Of a stretch of DNA of 64,000 nucleotides, positions 9,239 to 18,262 are shown piece by piece. A model generated the notes under the pieces. The model worked only from the letters and a program-made list of their open reading frames with translations. It did not search any database and was not told where the DNA came from. The stretch comes from an uncultured Chloracidobacterium sp. GTDB lineage: Bacteria > Acidobacteriota > Blastocatellia > Pyrinomonadales > Pyrinomonadaceae. The stretch covers positions 12,776 to 76,775 of the forward strand of contig CALDGX010000085.1 of NCBI GenBank assembly GCA_937941715.1. The letters are read 5' to 3'. The position numbers and the translations under genes were made by a program. Within the stretch, counting starts at the first letter, position 1, and the number at the start of each line of letters is the position of its first letter.

Positions 9239-10132
9239 TTACCGGACGGAATCGATGCCGGCGACGGCCATTAAGTCGGGAACGTATGCAGGCTCGCTGT
9301 GGTCGAAGACTTCGTCCAGTTCCTTTTCGACGCTGCCATGGCCGGCAGGGATCGACTTGATCATAGGTTGGAAATTTCGAAAATCGTAGAGCTCGTTATC
9401 AAGTAGGTGTGAACCCGTAACATTGGTCAACGCCGTCATCATCGTCGCACGGATGAACGGCGTTTCCTTTTCCAATTCATTTATCAGACGCTTGACACGG
9501 GCACGCTTAAGATTGGGCTGCGAACCGCACAAATTGCAAGGGATGATCGGAAACCCTTGTTCGTCAGAGTACTTTTGTATCTCTTTCTCCTGACAGTATG
9601 CGAGCGGTCGAATGATCGTGTTTCGGCCATCGTCTGAACGTAGTATCGGCGGCATTGCCTTAAGCTGGCCGACATAAAAGAGGTTCATCAAGAACGTAGC
9701 GATGATGTCGTCACCATGGTGTCCGAGCGCGATCTTGGTACAACCTTCCTCGACTGCGACTGAATAAAGAATACCCCTGCGAAGCCGTGAGCAAAGCGAA
9801 CAGTACGTCTTGCCCTCCGGGATGTGGGCCGTCACGATCGAATATGTGTCTTCTTCGACAATACGGTATTTGACGCCGACGCTCTCGAGATAGTCGGGCA
9901 GGACGTTTTCCGGAAAGTCAGGCTGCTTCTGGTCCAGATTAACGGCGAGGATCTCAAATTTTACGGGTGCACGCCGCTGAACGTCCAGCAGCAGATCAAG
10001 CATCGTAAAACTGTCTTTTCCACCCGAAAGACAGACCATCACCTTGTCGCCCTCCTCGATCATCGAGAAATCAGCGATAGCATTGCCCATCTTTTTGAGC
10101 AATCTGGTCTTTGTCTTGGTCTCAGTACGCAA
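9239..10132 (-). CDS. ttcA: tRNA 2-thiocytidine biosynthesis protein TtcA
   Basis: 297-residue PP-loop ATPase that adds sulfur to cytidine 32 of several tRNAs. The ATP-binding PP-loop SGGKDS sits at about residues 36-41, and the two CxxC pairs that hold the iron-sulfur cluster are visible as CSLC and CNLC, in the spacing normal for TtcA. Length is normal. It is divergent from the bactofilin gene across a 143-base intergenic region. Another tRNA thiolase, MnmA, is encoded 2 kb away. Confidence 0.95.
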   Translation of the reverse strand: MRTETKTKTRLLKKMGNAIADFSMIEEGDKVMVCLSGGKDSFTMLDLLLDVQRRAPVKFEILAVNLDQKQPDFPENVLPDYLESVGVKYRIVEEDTYSIVTAHIPEGKTYCSLCSRLRRGILYSVAVEEGCTKIALGHHGDDIIATFLMNLFYVGQLKAMPPILRSDDGRNTIIRPLAYCQEKEIQKYSDEQGFPIIPCNLCGSQPNLKRARVKRLINELEKETPFIRATMMTALTNVTGSHLLDNELYDFRNFQPMIKSIPAGHGSVEKELDEVFDHSEPAYVPDLMAVAGIDSVR

Positions 10133-10275
10133 CGATTTTCACAGCCTCCGAAAATTATGAATTCTGACACGCCGGAGATGAAATAACAACCTCAAAATAG
10201 TACTAGACACACCTGCAAAAAGTCATCTATTATTTAGGGGTCGGGAACAATGCGTGGATTTCGGGTGAGATCTGT

Positions 10276-10998
10276 ATGTCTTTGACATTTAGGTCGATGG
10301 ATCTCATTTCCCTTCACAAACGGCATTTCGGACGAATTTCTTCAGCGAGGATTAATAAAAATATGATCAGAATGGGCAGGAACATCAGAACGGAACCGGC
10401 CGCAAGCAGCGATATTCCAAATCATCCCGCCGCCGACTCGGGTATTCATTATCAGATGGATGCTCCAGCCGCATCAACCAGAGCTATTTCGGAAAGCGAT
10501 TCGATGGCCCGTGACATTAAAGAAGGCCGTCTGAGCGGTTTTGTCGGACATGGCACTACATTGACCGGTGAAACTGAATTTCATGCGATGCTGAGGGTTG
10601 ACGGACATCTGATCGGAACGGTGTCATCCGCATCCGGCACTTTGATCATCGGAACCAACGGCCAGGTCGATGCAAACATAATGGTCGCCGCCGCGATGGT
10701 CAATGGCACCGTAAATGGTGATATTTACGCTAGCGAGAAACTCCAGCTTGGCCGTACGGCACGCGTGATGGGCAATATCCACAGTCCGCGGCTCGTCGTC
10801 GAGGAAGGAGCCATACTTGAGGGCAGCTGCAATATGCTCAAGGCCCGCGAAACTGAAGAAGAGGAACTCGCTGCTGCGATCGAACCGGAACCCGAAGAGG
10901 CACTGGACTACCAGCATGCGTCCGAAGACACCGAGACGGCTACCTTGTTTAGCACGGACGAGGACGACGACGAATCGGCCGGCGCAGCAACGGCTTGA
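10276..10998 (+). CDS. Bactofilin family cytoskeletal protein
   Basis: 240-residue protein whose middle (about residues 90-195) is the bactofilin beta-helix domain: FVGHGTTLTGETEFHAMLR, then regularly spaced hydrophobic turns (LIIGTNGQVDANIM, VNGTVNGDIYA). Bactofilins polymerise without nucleotide and shape cells or scaffold envelope enzymes. The C-terminal 45 residues are very acidic. Two starts are possible: ATG 10276, used here, preceded by GGTGAGA, and ATG 10363 (MIRMGRN...), which has GAGG 12 bases upstream and gives a 211-residue protein closer to usual bactofilin length. The later start is a real alternative. Confidence 0.88.
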   Translation: MSLTFRSMDLISLHKRHFGRISSARINKNMIRMGRNIRTEPAASSDIPNHPAADSGIHYQMDAPAASTRAISESDSMARDIKEGRLSGFVGHGTTLTGETEFHAMLRVDGHLIGTVSSASGTLIIGTNGQVDANIMVAAAMVNGTVNGDIYASEKLQLGRTARVMGNIHSPRLVVEEGAILEGSCNMLKARETEEEELAAAIEPEPEEALDYQHASEDTETATLFSTDEDDDESAGAATA

Positions 10999-11018
10999 TC
11001 AGAGGTATTTTTAAGAAC

Positions 11019-11052
11019 CGGAAAGGGCGGCGGCGACCGCCATTTTCCGTTT
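11019..11052 (+). terminator. Probable terminator after bactofilin gene
   Basis: CGGAAA (11019-11024) pairs with TTTCCG (11044-11049), and inside it GGCGG (11026-11030) pairs with CCGCC (11037-11041). The sequence TTTA follows. The hairpin sits between the bactofilin stop and the mscL ribosome site. Confidence 0.5.
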
Positions 11053-11080
11053 ATTGCAGAGACTGACGAAGGAGAAAGCA

Positions 11081-11500
11081 ATGCTAAATGAATTTAAGGC
11101 GTTCATCGCCCGTGGAAACGTACTTGATCTGGCCATCGGCGTAATTATCGGAGCCGCATTCGGCAAGATCGTAACGACGTTCACCGAAGGCATAATAATG
11201 CCGATCGTCGGACTGGTCACAGGCGGCGTTGATTTTAAGTCCAAGTTCTATGATCTGAGCGGCAAGCTCGGTCCGGGTGCGACCGTTGAACAGATCGATG
11301 CGGCAGTAAAGGGCGGGGCGCCTCTTTTGCGTTACGGACAACTGATAAGCGACATCATCACATTTTTGATCGTTGCATTTGTAATGTTCATTATCGCCAA
11401 GGCCGCAATGAGCTATTTCGCAAAGTTGGCTGCTCAAACGCCTCCGCCTCCCCAGGAAGCTCTGCTGGGCGAGATCCGCGATCTGCTCAAGAATAAGTAG
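11081..11500 (+). CDS. mscL: Large-conductance mechanosensitive channel MscL
   Basis: 139-residue inner-membrane channel that opens under membrane tension and releases solutes on osmotic downshock. The N-terminal amphipathic helix and first membrane segment are typical (FKAFIARGNVLDLAIGVIIG), the second membrane segment is around residues 85-110, and the C-terminal bundle ends in EALLGEIRDLLKN. The ATG at 11081 follows AAGGAG by 6 bases; an in-frame TTG at 11054 lies upstream of that ribosome site and is not the start. It appears to be a single gene. Confidence 0.96.
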   Translation: MLNEFKAFIARGNVLDLAIGVIIGAAFGKIVTTFTEGIIMPIVGLVTGGVDFKSKFYDLSGKLGPGATVEQIDAAVKGGAPLLRYGQLISDIITFLIVAFVMFIIAKAAMSYFAKLAAQTPPPPQEALLGEIRDLLKNK

Positions 11501-11543
11501 GATGGTCCGCATTCGAGCGTGCGGTTCGGCGATCTGTCCGGGA

Positions 11544-12116
11544 TCAAAATCTGTAAGTCTCTTCGGGCGTTAGGCACGCGTCGAGCCTTATGTCATGCTC
11601 AGCGACATCGTCGATCCGGTCGATCGGCCCGAACTGGTTGACACCGATCTTTAGGCAATCAGGCCTGCACTTCGCGAGAAACCGGTCATAGAGGCCCTTT
11701 CCGTAACCTGTTCGATAGCCTGACCTGTCAAAACAGAGGAGGGGAACGACAACCAGATCAAGGTCGGACGGTTCGACTTGATCGCCGATCGATGGTTCAC
11801 TGATACCCCAACTGTTCTCAACCATCAATGTTCGGGATGAGAATGCGATATGTTCCAGCTCGCCGGTACCTGATCGCATTTTGGGGGCGACCGTCCGGAT
11901 CTCAGGATGATCGCGCCAAAGCCGACCAATGATCAATGACGTATCGACCTCATTGAACTTCGGTATCGACACAAAAATATGGACCGTCCGGATACGCCTC
12001 AGTTCGAAGGTGGCGAAGAACCGGTCGGCGATCTTACGACTTGATCTGTCCGCGAATTCGGGCAGAAGTTCAGATCGCCTTTTTAGGTATTCTTTGCGGA
12101 GTTCGGCTTTGAACAT
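11544..12116 (-). CDS. 5-formyltetrahydrofolate cyclo-ligase
   Basis: 190-residue enzyme of the MTHFS/YgfA family, which uses ATP to convert 5-formyl-THF to 5,10-methenyl-THF. N-terminal KAELRKEYLKRRSEL is the nucleotide-binding start of the family, and VPLLCFDRSGYRTGYGKGLY is the conserved folate/ATP motif. It is the last gene of an apparent minus-strand unit mnmA - small basic protein - cycloligase, with gaps of 12 and 15 bases. Symbols fau or ygfA are used elsewhere. Confidence 0.93.
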   Translation of the reverse strand: MFKAELRKEYLKRRSELLPEFADRSSRKIADRFFATFELRRIRTVHIFVSIPKFNEVDTSLIIGRLWRDHPEIRTVAPKMRSGTGELEHIAFSSRTLMVENSWGISEPSIGDQVEPSDLDLVVVPLLCFDRSGYRTGYGKGLYDRFLAKCRPDCLKIGVNQFGPIDRIDDVAEHDIRLDACLTPEETYRF

Positions 12117-12131
12117 CGGGGGATCGGAGCG

Positions 12132-12320
12132 TCAGCCACGCTTCTTTTCCGGCCGCAGCCTCTTGGCAACGGCGGTCGACGGGGTAACCTGGGCGGCTCG
12201 CAACTCTTGGCCAGCGTTGGCGGTAACTGCCGCTTTGGCAGCGGCAAGCAACTTTGACTCATTGACGACCTTTAGTGCGGCCTTTGCATTCTTGCTAAGT
12301 CGCCGTTTCTCTTTTGCCAT
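12132..12320 (-). CDS. Small basic Ala/Lys-rich protein, unknown function
   Basis: 62-residue protein, about one third Ala plus many Lys/Arg, with no Cys or Trp and no signal peptide. A good ribosome site (AAGGAAAT just before ATGGCAAAAG) and a position 12 bases after mnmA and 15 bases before the cycloligase gene support it as real. The composition recalls small nucleic-acid-binding or ribosome-associated proteins, but I recognise no family. Coding of the opposite strand here is not convincing. Confidence 0.65.
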   Translation of the reverse strand: MAKEKRRLSKNAKAALKVVNESKLLAAAKAAVTANAGQELRAAQVTPSTAVAKRLRPEKKRG

Positions 12321-12332
12321 AATTTCCTTTTT

Positions 12333-13442
12333 CTAGGTTCTGGTGATCCATCCACCGCCCACAACTTCGTCGCCATTATAAAAGATCGTCGCCTGTCCGG
12401 GAGTGATGGCTCGTTGCGGTTCGTCGAACACAATGCGGGCGCGAGCGTCGGGCAGGGCTGTGATCGTAGCCATCGCCGGGTCGTGCCGGTAACGGATCTT
12501 AACCTCGGCCCGAACCGGCATCGCCGGTTCGTCGAAAGCCACCCAATTTACGCCATTTGCGACAAACTCGACCGACTCGAGATCGTCGGCCTCGCCAACG
12601 ATGATCTGATTTTTGGCTCGCTCGATCTGTACGACATAAAGCGGCTTTTCATGGGCAATACCGAGACCGCGGCGTTGTCCGATCGTGTAACGATGGATCC
12701 CCGAATGTGCTCCGATCGTCTCGCCGGCCATATTTACTATCGCTCCACCCTCCGGCAGTTCCGCTATGCGACCTTCATGTTCCAGATAACGATCTATGAA
12801 TCCCGAGTAGTTACCATCCGGCACAAAACAGATCTCTTGAGACTCCTGCTTTTCGGCGGTGTAGAGATCGGCGTTTCGAGCAATATCACGGACGTCGCTT
12901 TTGGCCATGTCACCCAGCGGAAACATTGATCGTGATAACTGTTCCTGGTTTAGCTCCCACAAAAAATAGCTCTGATCCTTCCAGTGGTTTCTGCCGCGAA
13001 AGAGCCTGTACCGATCGGCGGCTGTATCGTATTCAACGCGGGCATAGTGACCGGTTGCGACCTTTTCACATCCGAGCGAAAGAGCCATACGGTCAAGCGA
13101 AGCAAACTTCAGCCGCGAATTACACGCGACGCACGGTATAGGTGTCTCACCGGATAAATAACTTTGGACAAAAGGTTCGACGACTGACCGTTCGAAATCG
13201 TCCTCCAGATTCAAAACGTAAAATGGAAACCCGAGATTTTGGGCCACGCGGCGAGCGTCGTAAACGTCATCGAGCGAACAGCAACGCGACGGCAACGGGT
13301 CACCATTCTCGTCGACATTGATATTTCGGCGCTGGTTCCACAACTGCATAGTGAAGCCCACCAACTCGTGGCCCTCATCTCTCAATAGTGCCGCTGCCGC
13401 CGAACTATCGACGCCGCCGCTCATCGCAACCGCAATTTTCAT
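12333..13442 (-). CDS. mnmA: tRNA-specific 2-thiouridylase MnmA
   Basis: 369-residue enzyme that thiolates U34 of tRNA-Lys, -Glu and -Gln. The PP-loop AMSGGVDSSAAA lies at the N-terminus, the nucleophile Cys in PIPCVACNSRLKF (about residue 102) and the persulfide Cys in QEICFVPDGNY (about residue 200), and the C-terminal beta-barrel domain is complete. It is the first gene of a likely three-gene minus-strand unit. The window also carries mnmG, which modifies the 5 position of the same uridine. Confidence 0.97.
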   Translation of the reverse strand: MKIAVAMSGGVDSSAAAALLRDEGHELVGFTMQLWNQRRNINVDENGDPLPSRCCSLDDVYDARRVAQNLGFPFYVLNLEDDFERSVVEPFVQSYLSGETPIPCVACNSRLKFASLDRMALSLGCEKVATGHYARVEYDTAADRYRLFRGRNHWKDQSYFLWELNQEQLSRSMFPLGDMAKSDVRDIARNADLYTAEKQESQEICFVPDGNYSGFIDRYLEHEGRIAELPEGGAIVNMAGETIGAHSGIHRYTIGQRRGLGIAHEKPLYVVQIERAKNQIIVGEADDLESVEFVANGVNWVAFDEPAMPVRAEVKIRYRHDPAMATITALPDARARIVFDEPQRAITPGQATIFYNGDEVVGGGWITRT

Positions 13443-13506
13443 AACGCTCTCAAATATACAAGTATAACGGCTGGAAGCGGTGTTTGAAACTGTTGTGCCG
13501 GGCGAG

Positions 13507-14619
13507 CTATGGAAAGTAGGGCTTTAGTACCGAACGTATCAATTCGGCATAGGCCCGGGAACCGGCCGCATTCGGATGGCCGACGGCCGCAAGTTCGCAA
13601 TATCTTATTGGGTATTTTAGGCCGGTCGATCGGCTTAGTTCTGAAAGGGAGGCACGACATGCGTCGCGCCGTCGCTCGTAGAGCATATCTTCAGAACGAC
13701 CGTTTTTCCCGATCCGGAAGAGTAACGTGTCGGGCGTTTCGACGCAGGTTTCGGCGGTTATCGGCGAAGGAACGAACACCGCTCGCGAGGTCGCAGACCG
13801 TCCGTTGAATTTTTCGATCGCCAGCTTCAGATTCTTATCCGACTCTCTGATCCAAATATCTGAGATCCTGATGACCTTTCGCTTTATCTTATTGAAATAA
13901 AGTGCTCGGGTTATGAAATTATTCGCAAGCGGCTTAAGCGGACGCGGGATCGCCATGGTCTCGAGCCAACTGTTGAAAAGCCGGCTGCTTATTGTTCGGT
14001 TTGAAACGATCGGAAAATATCCGACCACCACAATGATCGCGTTTGGATTATTTCTCGCGGCGTGCTCGAGCAGATCGAACATATCGTCGCGGCAGTATCG
14101 TTCGATCAACCCCGGAAGCAGCTTTTCGTCACCGGATGGATTTAGCAGTTTGGCTACCGAAATATCGGTAATGCCGCCAGAGATCAGTATCAGGTCTGCT
14201 CCGTCAGGTTTGCCTGCAATCCGATATTCTTCCGCGGCGACCTCGACCTGCTTCCACATACTCGGGAAGCCAACATTTATCTCGGGATCATACCAATACG
14301 TCTCTTCCCGGCCCACTCGCTGGTACGCGAGAGCCTCTTCCTTGCGAAATTTGATCGTGGCGCCCGAGTGGGCCTTGACCTTAACGTCGACCTTTCGCCC
14401 TTTTTCAGGGGAGCTGCCGCGAAGCCAATCTGCCGTCAGCGAGTATGTCTTTTGCCGTTCCTCGAGACCTTGTCCCCAAATGAAGGAGTCACCGATCACC
14501 AGCACGTCGAGATCGTCACGGCCGGCAAGCGACTGCGAAGTCGCGACATGACAACCTAAGAGCATCATCGCCAAAGCGAGTCCGATGCCCTTCATAAATT
14601 GTCGGCGACTGCGTTTCAT
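13507..14619 (-). CDS. Tat-exported SGNH/GDSL-like hydrolase, possible lipoprotein
   Basis: 370-residue protein. The N-terminus SRRQFMKGIGLALAMMLLGC carries a twin-arginine motif and a hydrophobic stretch ending in a lipobox-like LLGC, so export by Tat and possibly lipid anchoring are predicted; tatB and tatC are encoded later in the window. The mature part begins DVLVIGDSFIWGQG (SGNH block I with the catalytic Ser), contains ISGGITD (like block III), and ends with VGHPNAAGSRAYA (block V His). The Asp usually three residues before that His is not evident. The substrate is probably an acyl or acetyl ester in the envelope. Confidence 0.8.
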   Translation of the reverse strand: MKRSRRQFMKGIGLALAMMLLGCHVATSQSLAGRDDLDVLVIGDSFIWGQGLEERQKTYSLTADWLRGSSPEKGRKVDVKVKAHSGATIKFRKEEALAYQRVGREETYWYDPEINVGFPSMWKQVEVAAEEYRIAGKPDGADLILISGGITDISVAKLLNPSGDEKLLPGLIERYCRDDMFDLLEHAARNNPNAIIVVVGYFPIVSNRTISSRLFNSWLETMAIPRPLKPLANNFITRALYFNKIKRKVIRISDIWIRESDKNLKLAIEKFNGRSATSRAVFVPSPITAETCVETPDTLLFRIGKNGRSEDMLYERRRDACRASLSELSRSTGLKYPIRYCELAAVGHPNAAGSRAYAELIRSVLKPYFP

Positions 14620-14837
14620 CGCGAATTATTAGGGTACAGCTGAATTATAAGTCCGATGACTTTTCAATACAAGGATTGCGCATCTTGGTTCGGTTGTGTT
14701 AAGTTCTTGAAATTATGATTTATCAAGTCCGCTAGTCCAGTCGCACGATCTTTGCCGGCGAGTCCGCACTCCCGAACGTGGTCCGGCATTTCCCTGCACC
14801 GTCAGTGTGCTCAAGTTCTAATCAAGGAAATTGGTTT

Positions 14838-16262
14838 ATGTCTATTAGCGGCAATGCTCCGTCTTTGGAGCCGTCTGATAATTCATTCTGGTCGATTCTG
14901 CGTGAATCGGTCCGCGGTTCAAACAGGGATTTTACAAGGGGCCCGATCGGACTCGCGATCTTTTTGCTTGCAGTCCCGATGATCCTCGAGATGCTGATGG
15001 AAAGCACCTTTGCGATCGTCGATATCTTCTTCGTTGCCAAACTCGGCGCGGACGCTGTCGCGATCGTCGGCTTGACCGAGTCGGTTCTGGCATTGATCTA
15101 CGCATTGGCGTTTGGCCTGGCGATCGGTGCGACAGCGACCGTCGCACGGCGCATCGGTGAAAATGACGCCGAAGCGGCCGCAAAGTCAGCGGCTCACGTT
15201 ATCTATCTTGGCGTGATCACGTCGGTCGCGATCAGTGTGGTCGGCATCGTATTCGCCCCGCAAATACTGACGCTATTGGGCGCGAAACCGCATTTGCTCG
15301 AAGAAGGTTCGCGATTTATGCGGATAATGCTCGGTGGAAACGCGGTCGTCGTATTTATCTTCTTGCTGAATGCGATCTTCCGCGGTGCCGGCGACGCCGC
15401 GATCGCGATGCGGGTTTTGATACTCGCAAATGCCCTGAACATCGTGCTGTCGCCCTGCTTTATTTTCGGCGTAGCGTTTTTCCCGGAGTTGGGAGTGACC
15501 GGAGCTGCGGTCGGAACGACGATCGGACGCGGCATCGGGGTAACTTATGCGGCGTGGCGTCTTTTTCGGCCGGGCGGCCGTGTTCACGTCGGTCGCGAGG
15601 CCTGGCGTCTTGACCCGGGCCTTTTGTGGAAACTCTTGAAGCTGTCATCGACGGCCGTCTTTCAACTGCTGGTTGCCACGGCAAGCTGGACCGCGCTCAT
15701 GCCGATAATGGCCGGTTTTGGCGAAGTCGCGATCGCGGGATATGTGATCGCGCTTCGTGTGGTCATGTTCGCGCTTCTGCCGGCTCTCGGCCTGAGCAAT
15801 GCCGCGGCAACTATGGTCGGTCAGAATCTAGGCGCCGGTAAGCCTGAGCGGGCAGAGGCCGCGGTGTGGAAGGCGGGCTGGTTCAACGCTGCATTTTACT
15901 TTTTGATCGGTGTAATATTTTGGCTGTTCTCAAACGCGATAATTGGAATTTTTACGACCGAACCCGAGGTTCTCAGGTACGGGACGTCGGCCTTGCACAT
16001 CATCGCTTACGGATTCGCTTTTTACGGCCTCGGGATGGTCCTCGAGACCGCCTTTAATGGCGCCGGTGACACGCGGACCCCGACCTTCCTCAACCTGCTT
16101 ATCTTCTGGATATTTGAGATACCGCTCGCATACGTGCTGGCATATCGATTTGGGATGGGCCCTGATGGCGTGTTTTGGGCTATCACACTGGCGTTTTCGC
16201 TGCTGGCGATAGCAAGCGGATTACTATTCAGACGCGGTACATGGAAAGAAAAAGTGGTGTGA
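14838..16262 (+). CDS. MATE family multidrug/toxin efflux transporter
   Basis: 474-residue protein of the MATE (NorM/DinF) superfamily with about 12 hydrophobic segments in two homologous halves. Family features include the N-terminal PMILEMLMESTFAIVDIFFV and the second-half match VIALRVVMFALLPALGLSNA. Such proteins expel cationic drugs or toxins in exchange for Na+ or H+. The chosen ATG lies 7 bases after AAGGAAA; an in-frame GTG at 14778 has no ribosome site. A 218-base intergenic region separates it from the divergent SGNH gene. Confidence 0.93.
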   Translation: MSISGNAPSLEPSDNSFWSILRESVRGSNRDFTRGPIGLAIFLLAVPMILEMLMESTFAIVDIFFVAKLGADAVAIVGLTESVLALIYALAFGLAIGATATVARRIGENDAEAAAKSAAHVIYLGVITSVAISVVGIVFAPQILTLLGAKPHLLEEGSRFMRIMLGGNAVVVFIFLLNAIFRGAGDAAIAMRVLILANALNIVLSPCFIFGVAFFPELGVTGAAVGTTIGRGIGVTYAAWRLFRPGGRVHVGREAWRLDPGLLWKLLKLSSTAVFQLLVATASWTALMPIMAGFGEVAIAGYVIALRVVMFALLPALGLSNAAATMVGQNLGAGKPERAEAAVWKAGWFNAAFYFLIGVIFWLFSNAIIGIFTTEPEVLRYGTSALHIIAYGFAFYGLGMVLETAFNGAGDTRTPTFLNLLIFWIFEIPLAYVLAYRFGMGPDGVFWAITLAFSLLAIASGLLFRRGTWKEKVV

Positions 16263-16307
16263 TAACGCCGGTATGTCTTCGGCACGGGCGTGGGTTAAAA
16301 TGCGTTT

Positions 16308-17000
16308 ATGTCCCGTATCGAGTTTCCCGACCCCATGACTTACGATTATCCCTCGTGGGTAATTATCGGGCAATACATGTATCCGGCCGACGGCGTCGTC
16401 CATTTCGGCGGGCGATTGACGGGTGAAAATGTTGTACGGGCCTATTCAATGGGGATATTTCCATGGTACACGGACGGGATACCCCTGCCATGGCATTGTC
16501 CGGATAAGCGGGCGATCATCGAGTTTGACCAGATCAAGATCCCGCGAAGCCTGGCAAAGGTCCGACGGAGATCGGATCTGCGATTCACGATCGATCGGGA
16601 TTTCCCCGCCGTCATACGCGAATGTCGACGGGCCGACCGTCCCGGGCAGCATGGCACATGGATCACACCTGATTTTGTTCGCGTTTATACAGAACTGCAC
16701 CGGGCAGGGATTGCCCATAGCGTCGAGGCATGGAGTACTGACGGCGAACTCGTTGGCGGTCTATACGGGATCGACGCCGGTGGTGTATTCTGCGGCGAAT
16801 CGATGTTTTACGAAGCTCCGAATGCATCCAAACTCGCCCTTTTGTTTCTCGTTGATCATCTCAGAGAAAGAGGCTCGACTTGGCTCGATGCTCAGGTGAT
16901 GACGCCGCATATGAAAGCTCTCGGTGCGATCGATATTGACCGGGGAGATTTTTTGGATAAACTCAAAGCTACGCAGCAACAGGAGTTGACCATCTTCTAA
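16308..17000 (+). CDS. aat: Leucyl/phenylalanyl-tRNA-protein transferase
   Basis: 230-residue enzyme that attaches Leu or Phe from tRNA to proteins with N-terminal Arg or Lys, marking them for ClpS/ClpAP (N-degron pathway). Family landmarks are AYSMGIFPWY, the H-G-TWIT segment, GGLYGIDAGGVFCGESMFY and ASKLALLFLVDHL. Length is normal. It runs into the YwbE gene with one base between the stop and the next ATG, so the two are co-transcribed. clpS and clpA are not in the window. Confidence 0.96.
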   Translation: MSRIEFPDPMTYDYPSWVIIGQYMYPADGVVHFGGRLTGENVVRAYSMGIFPWYTDGIPLPWHCPDKRAIIEFDQIKIPRSLAKVRRRSDLRFTIDRDFPAVIRECRRADRPGQHGTWITPDFVRVYTELHRAGIAHSVEAWSTDGELVGGLYGIDAGGVFCGESMFYEAPNASKLALLFLVDHLRERGSTWLDAQVMTPHMKALGAIDIDRGDFLDKLKATQQQELTIF

Positions 17001-17001
17001 A

Positions 17002-17211
17002 ATGCCGCATCGAGAGCGCAAAAATATCCGGCCCGGCGTACGCGTCGCGATCGTGCAAAAGCAGGATCAGCGAACGGGTAAACAAACTTTTGGGGTCGTA
17101 AAGGACATTCTCACCAATTCACCTAGCCATCCGCACGGGATCAAGGTCAGATTGACGGACGGACAAGTTGGAAGGGTTCAGGCCTTTCCGGATGACGAAA
17201 GCACCAGATAA
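17002..17211 (+). CDS. YwbE family small conserved protein
   Basis: 69-residue protein matching the YwbE/DUF2196 family almost end to end (IRPGVRVAIVQKQDQRTGKQ, then DILTNSPSHPHGIKVRL, then DGQVGRV). The fold is a small beta barrel; the function is unknown. It begins 2 bases after aat and ends 5 bases before the reductase gene, so the three genes form one unit. Confidence 0.93.
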   Translation: MPHRERKNIRPGVRVAIVQKQDQRTGKQTFGVVKDILTNSPSHPHGIKVRLTDGQVGRVQAFPDDESTR

Positions 17212-17215
17212 CTCT

Positions 17216-18262
17216 ATGTCAAAAACATTTCTGATCTACGGAGCAAACGGATACACAGGGGAGTTGATAACGCGTATGGCCGCAGAACGAGGCCTTGCGC
17301 CTGTACTCGCCGGCCGAAATGAGGCGAAGATATCCGAACTCGCAGCAAAATACGGCTTTGAGTATCGGGCGTTTTCGCTTGATGACGATGCGGCTTTGGA
17401 TGCGGCACTTGGCGAGGTCGAGATGGTCCTGCACTGTGCGGGGCCGTTTTCGATCACGAGTTTGCCGATGGTCAAGGCATGTCTGCGAAATCAGAAGCAC
17501 TATACCGACATAACCGGCGAGATCAGCGTTTTTGAAGCCTGTGCCGCGATGGGAAAAAAGGCCGAGGAAGCGGGCGTGATGCTAATGCCGGGCGTCGGGT
17601 TTGATGTGGTGCCGAGTGACTGTCTCGCAAGGCATCTTAAGGACCTATTGCCTACGGCGACCCATTTATCATTGGCGTTTTACGGCATGGGCCGGCTCTC
17701 GCACGGCACACAGGCGACGATGACGATGAATGTAGGAAAGGGCGGTGCGATCCGAAAGGATGGAAAAATAACGCCCGTGCCGGCAGCCTGGAAAACACGC
17801 GATATCAATTTTGGCGAGGTGACGAAAACCGGCGTCACGATACCATGGGGCGATGTCGCAACTGCCTTTTACTCGACTGAGATCCCGAATATCGAGGTCT
17901 TTACGGTCGTACCCGAGTCAAATCTCAAAATGTTGAAGATGAGCAGATACCTTGGCTGGCTGCTCGCCACGGGTTTTGTGCAAAAGTATCTGCAGGCGAA
18001 TATTCCGGCCGGCGGGCCGAGCGATGCCGAGCGGGCTAAGGGCCGGACACTGCTTTGGGGAGAGGTTTCGGACGATAGCGGCAATCGTGCCGAGGCCCGG
18101 CTGCAAGGCCCGGAAGGTTACACAGTAACCGCCGTCGCCGCGCTGAACATCGCCGATAAGATCCTGGCCGGCAACTTCAAACCCGGCTACCAAACGCCCG
18201 CCAAAGCCTATGGGGCCGATCTCATCCTCGAGATCGATGGCACCGCCCGGCAGGATGTTTAA
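17216..18262 (+). CDS. Saccharopine dehydrogenase-like NAD(P)-dependent oxidoreductase
   Basis: 348-residue protein with an N-terminal Rossmann motif (LIYGANGYTGELI) and the layout of the saccharopine-dehydrogenase-like/trans-acting enoyl reductase family: HCAGPFSITSLPMVKACL, then YTDITGEI, then MPGVGFDVVPSDC. Enzymes of this group act on lipid-bound or amino-acid substrates, and the substrate here cannot be assigned. The ATG at 17216 is 5 bases after the YwbE stop, which is better than an upstream in-frame start overlapping YwbE. Its last four bases overlap the end of the convergent serine hydrolase gene. Confidence 0.85.
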   Translation: MSKTFLIYGANGYTGELITRMAAERGLAPVLAGRNEAKISELAAKYGFEYRAFSLDDDAALDAALGEVEMVLHCAGPFSITSLPMVKACLRNQKHYTDITGEISVFEACAAMGKKAEEAGVMLMPGVGFDVVPSDCLARHLKDLLPTATHLSLAFYGMGRLSHGTQATMTMNVGKGGAIRKDGKITPVPAAWKTRDINFGEVTKTGVTIPWGDVATAFYSTEIPNIEVFTVVPESNLKMLKMSRYLGWLLATGFVQKYLQANIPAGGPSDAERAKGRTLLWGEVSDDSGNRAEARLQGPEGYTVTAVAALNIADKILAGNFKPGYQTPAKAYGADLILEIDGTARQDV

